DNA from: Aureimonas sp. AU22
GTDB taxonomy: Bacteria; Pseudomonadota; Alphaproteobacteria; Rhizobiales; Rhizobiaceae
Length of the DNA stretch: 64,000 bases
Direction: 5' to 3'
NCBI RefSeq assembly: GCF_001463745.1
Contig: NZ_BBWJ01000044.1
Location: 1 to 64,000 of the forward strand
In this document: piece after piece, positions 61,728-64,000 of the stretch
Layout of the letters: the number at the start of each line of letters is the position of its first letter
How positions within the stretch are numbered: position 1 is the first letter of the stretch
Position numbers and translations under genes: made by a program
Notes under the pieces: model-generated
Told to the model about the DNA's origin: nothing
Databases searched by the model: none
What the model saw: the letters and a program-made list of their open reading frames with translations, nothing else

Positions 61728-62690
61728 ATGCTCGCCATGACAGCGATTTCGCCCCCCACCGCCGCTCCGCGTCGCCACCTACTGGGCATCGCGGGCCTGT
61801 CGCTTCCCGACATCCACACACTGATGGAACTTGCCGAGCGCGAGGTCGCCGTCAGCCTGGGTCGGGACAAGAAGAAGGCGGCGCTCAAGGGGCGCACGCA
61901 GATCAACCTCTTCTTCGAGGCGTCCACCCGCACGCAGGCGTCGTTCGAACTTGCGGGCAAACGCTTGGGTGCCGACGTCATGAACATGTCGGTGGCCAAC
62001 TCCTCCGTGAAGAAGGGCGAGACGCTCATCGACACGGCGATGACGCTGAACGCCATGCGGCCCGACATCCTCGTGGTTCGCCACCATGCGGCGGGCGCGG
62101 TCGCGCTTCTCTCCCAGAAGGTTGGCTGCTCGGTGGTGAATGCCGGCGACGGCGCGCACGAGCATCCCACGCAGGCACTCCTCGACGCGCTGACGATCCA
62201 CCGGCGCAAGGGACGCGTGGCACGCCTGACCGTCGCCATCTGCGGTGACGTCCTCCACAGCCGGGTCGCCCGATCCAACATTCTGCTTCTGAACGCGTTG
62301 GGCGCCGACGTCAGGGTCGTCGCGCCCTCGACGCTCCTGCCCAACGGCATCGAGCAGATGGGCGTGCGCGTCTTCCACGACATGGATCGTGGCCTGGAGG
62401 GGGCGGATGTCGTGATGATGCTGCGCCTGCAGCGTGAGCGGATGGAAGGCTCGTTCGTGCCCTCGGTCCGTGAATATTTCCGTTTGTTCGGCCTCGACGC
62501 GCAACGACTGTCGCGCGCAAAGCCGGACGCCCTCGTCATGCATCCCGGCCCGATGAACCGGGGCGTCGAGATCGCCTCCGAGGTGGCCGACGGTCCCCAG
62601 AGCGTGATCGAGGAACAGGTCGAGATGGGTGTCGCCGTCCGGATGGCGGTGATGGAATGGATGATGGGCAACGAGGAGACCGCATCGTGA
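61728..62690 (+). CDS. pyrB: Aspartate carbamoyltransferase catalytic subunit
   Basis: Joins carbamoyl phosphate and aspartate in pyrimidine synthesis. The 320-aa protein (317 from the alternative ATG 61737) has the carbamoyl-phosphate loop [24 protein letters not shown] with the 80s-loop Ser-Lys, [24 protein letters not shown] and the C-terminal [17 protein letters not shown]. It overlaps the next gene as GTGA. No pyrI gene follows. Instead a DHOase-like protein is encoded, as in the PyrB-PyrC' type of ATCase. Confidence 0.96.
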   Translation: MLAMTAISPPTAAPRRHLLGIAGLSLPDIHTLMELAEREVAVSLGRDKKKAALKGRTQINLFFEASTRTQASFELAGKRLGADVMNMSVANSSVKKGETLIDTAMTLNAMRPDILVVRHHAAGAVALLSQKVGCSVVNAGDGAHEHPTQALLDALTIHRRKGRVARLTVAICGDVLHSRVARSNILLLNALGADVRVVAPSTLLPNGIEQMGVRVFHDMDRGLEGADVVMMLRLQRERMEGSFVPSVREYFRLFGLDAQRLSRAKPDALVMHPGPMNRGVEIASEVADGPQSVIEEQVEMGVAVRMAVMEWMMGNEETAS

Positions 62691-64000
62691 CCGGCCTCGA
62701 CGCTCCCCCGCTTCTCGTCCGCAACGCCCGGATTCTCGACCCTTCGCAGGGGCTCGACGAGCGCGGCGACCTCCTCGTGGAGAACGGGGCGATTTCAGCC
62801 GTCGGCGCCTCGGCGGCTGGCCAGGGCGCGCCGGACGGTGCGCAGGTCCTGGACGCTAGGGGTCTTCTTCTCATTCCCGGGCTGGTCGACGTGTGCGTCC
62901 ACATGGGCGAACCGGGCACCGAGCATCGCGAGACCATCCGCTCGGTCAGCCGCGCGGCCGCGGCAGGAGGCGTCACCTCCATCCTGACCATGCCCGACAC
63001 CGATCCGGTGATCGACGACGTCGCGCTCGTGCAATTCGTGATGCGAACGGCCCGTGAGACTGCATCCGTCAACGTGTTTCCGGCGGCGGCCCTGACGAAG
63101 GGGCTCAAAGGCAAGGAGATGACCGAGATCGGCCTTCTTGCCCATGCCGGCGTGCGGGCCTTCACCGACGGCCGGCGGACGCTTCGCGACAGCGGCCTGA
63201 TCCGCCGCATCATGACCTATCTCAGCGACTTCGACGCCCTGTTCGCGCACGAGACGCAGGACGCCGATCTCGTCGGTTCCGGTGTCATGAACGAGGGTCT
63301 GCTGGCTTCGTGGCTCGGTCTCCCCGGCATCCCGCGCGAGGCGGAACTGATCCCGCTCGAGCGCGACCTCCGCCTCGCAGCGCTGACCCGCGTGCGCTAT
63401 CACGCGGCGCAGATCTCGACCGGCGCTTCGGTCGAGGCGATCCGGGCCGCCAAGGATCGCGGCGTGAACGCCACCGCCGGCGTGTCGGTCAACCACCTGT
63501 CGCTGAACGAAAATGACATCGGCGAATATCGCACCTTCTTCCGCCTCTCGCCGCCGCTGCGGCACGAGGACGACCGGCAGGCGATGATCGCGGGCCTCGC
63601 CGATGGCACCGTGGACATCATCTGCTCCGCCCACGACCCGCAGGATGCCGACGGCAAGCGGCGCCCCTTCGCGGAAGCGGAGGTTGGCGCGATCGGTCTG
63701 GAAACCCTGCTTCCCGCATCCCTGCGGCTGCACCACGCCGGACAGGTCGACCTTGCCCGCATCGTCGAGGCCCTGACGATCGCTCCTGCACGGTTGCTGA
63801 AACTCGATCGCGGAACGCTGCAGGTGGGTCGCCCGGCGGACTTCGCGCTGGTCGATCTCGATGCTCCCTATCTGTTCGACAAGAGCCGTATCCAGTCACG
63901 CTCCAAGAACACGGCCTTCGAGAATGCACGCTTCCAGGGCGAGGTCGTGAAGACCTTCGTTTCCGGTCGCGAGGTTTTCTCCCTGCAACGCGAAGGGCAC
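62687..64000 (+). CDS. pyrC: Dihydroorotase-like protein (probably noncatalytic PyrC'), partial at window end
   Basis: Starts at GTG 62687 inside the pyrB stop and is still open at 64000 (438 codons seen, close to the full length). It is an amidohydrolase-fold DHOase homologue, but active-site residues are changed. The metal/substrate motif D-x-H-x-H-x-R-E-P-G reads Asp68-V-Cys70-V-His72-M-Gly74-E-P-G, losing one metal His and the carboxylate-binding Arg. The later D-H-A-P-H motif reads SAHDPQD. In Pseudomonas-type ATCase such a PyrC' is inactive and holds PyrB in an assembly. [24 protein letters not shown] and [11 protein letters not shown] are conserved in this subgroup. A true dihydroorotase should be encoded elsewhere (inference). 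Confidence 0.9.
   Translation, partial: MTGLDAPPLLVRNARILDPSQGLDERGDLLVENGAISAVGASAAGQGAPDGAQVLDARGLLLIPGLVDVCVHMGEPGTEHRETIRSVSRAAAAGGVTSILTMPDTDPVIDDVALVQFVMRTARETASVNVFPAAALTKGLKGKEMTEIGLLAHAGVRAFTDGRRTLRDSGLIRRIMTYLSDFDALFAHETQDADLVGSGVMNEGLLASWLGLPGIPREAELIPLERDLRLAALTRVRYHAAQISTGASVEAIRAAKDRGVNATAGVSVNHLSLNENDIGEYRTFFRLSPPLRHEDDRQAMIAGLADGTVDIICSAHDPQDADGKRRPFAEAEVGAIGLETLLPASLRLHHAGQVDLARIVEALTIAPARLLKLDRGTLQVGRPADFALVDLDAPYLFDKSRIQSRSKNTAFENARFQGEVVKTFVSGREVFSLQREGH

Overview
The window is a GC-rich, gene-dense chromosomal segment of an alphaproteobacterium, almost certainly of the order Hyphomicrobiales (Rhizobiales). The pointers are a suf operon in the order sufS2-B-C-D-S1-X-A, a eukaryotic-type glutamine synthetase II with a divergent GstI/DUF2735-type small gene, two SOS boxes of the alphaproteobacterial GAAC-N7-GAAC type, an Irr-box-like site, a DUF6105 protein, an NDUFA12 subunit and a DHOase-like pyrC behind pyrB. 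The Aurantimonadaceae or a neighbouring family is a guess from protein flavour only. I saw no tRNA or rRNA gene, insertion sequence, prophage, CRISPR array or attachment site. This is conserved core genome, not an island.

Layout. 0.1-4 kb (minus): queuosine genes tgt and queA, two cyclophilins (ppiB cytoplasmic, ppiA exported) and coaD. 4.1-7.3 kb: a 42-residue membrane peptide and gyrA. 7.3-13.2 kb: a MarC-family membrane protein, divergent ssb/uvrA sharing an SOS promoter region, and the NAD(P)HX repair enzyme. 13.4-18.1 kb is a nitrogen block: glnB-glnA (+), convergent glnII (-) with a sigma-54-type promoter, the GstI-like gene and glutaminase. 18-24 kb: a secreted hydrolase-like protein, parE with its own SOS box, a secreted Pro/Ala-rich protein, a DEAD-box helicase and a TfoX-N gene without an ordinary start codon. 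24-31.3 kb (minus): the complete SUF iron-sulfur assembly operon.

31.3-39.5 kb (mostly plus): an alpha/beta hydrolase, tyrS, a very large AsmA-like membrane protein (minus), a Bcp peroxiredoxin coupled to a DUF455 ferritin-like protein, and an M23 peptidase. 39.5-44.6 kb (minus): prfB with an intact programmed +1 frameshift site, PBP1a and an AMIN-type amidase. 45-54 kb: rne, an aminotransferase, an M48 protease coupled to a DsbA-like thiol oxidoreductase, accB-accC and aat. 54.2-61.6 kb (mostly minus): DUF2155, NDUFA12, the gat amidotransferase genes interleaved with two GNAT genes, a UPF0173 hydrolase, ruvX (+), and two small membrane proteins. 61.7-64 kb: pyrB and a pyrC-like gene cut by the window end.

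I found no obviously undescribed multi-gene system. The items most worth a second look are individual: loss of three of four zinc ligands in Tgt; a pyrC product lacking key DHOase residues; a perfect CtrA-type site between two small membrane genes and pyrB; an internal promoter and hairpin splitting sufS2 from sufB beside an Irr-like box; the glnII/GstI/sigma-54 arrangement; the startless TfoX gene; and GNAT genes translationally coupled within the gat operon.
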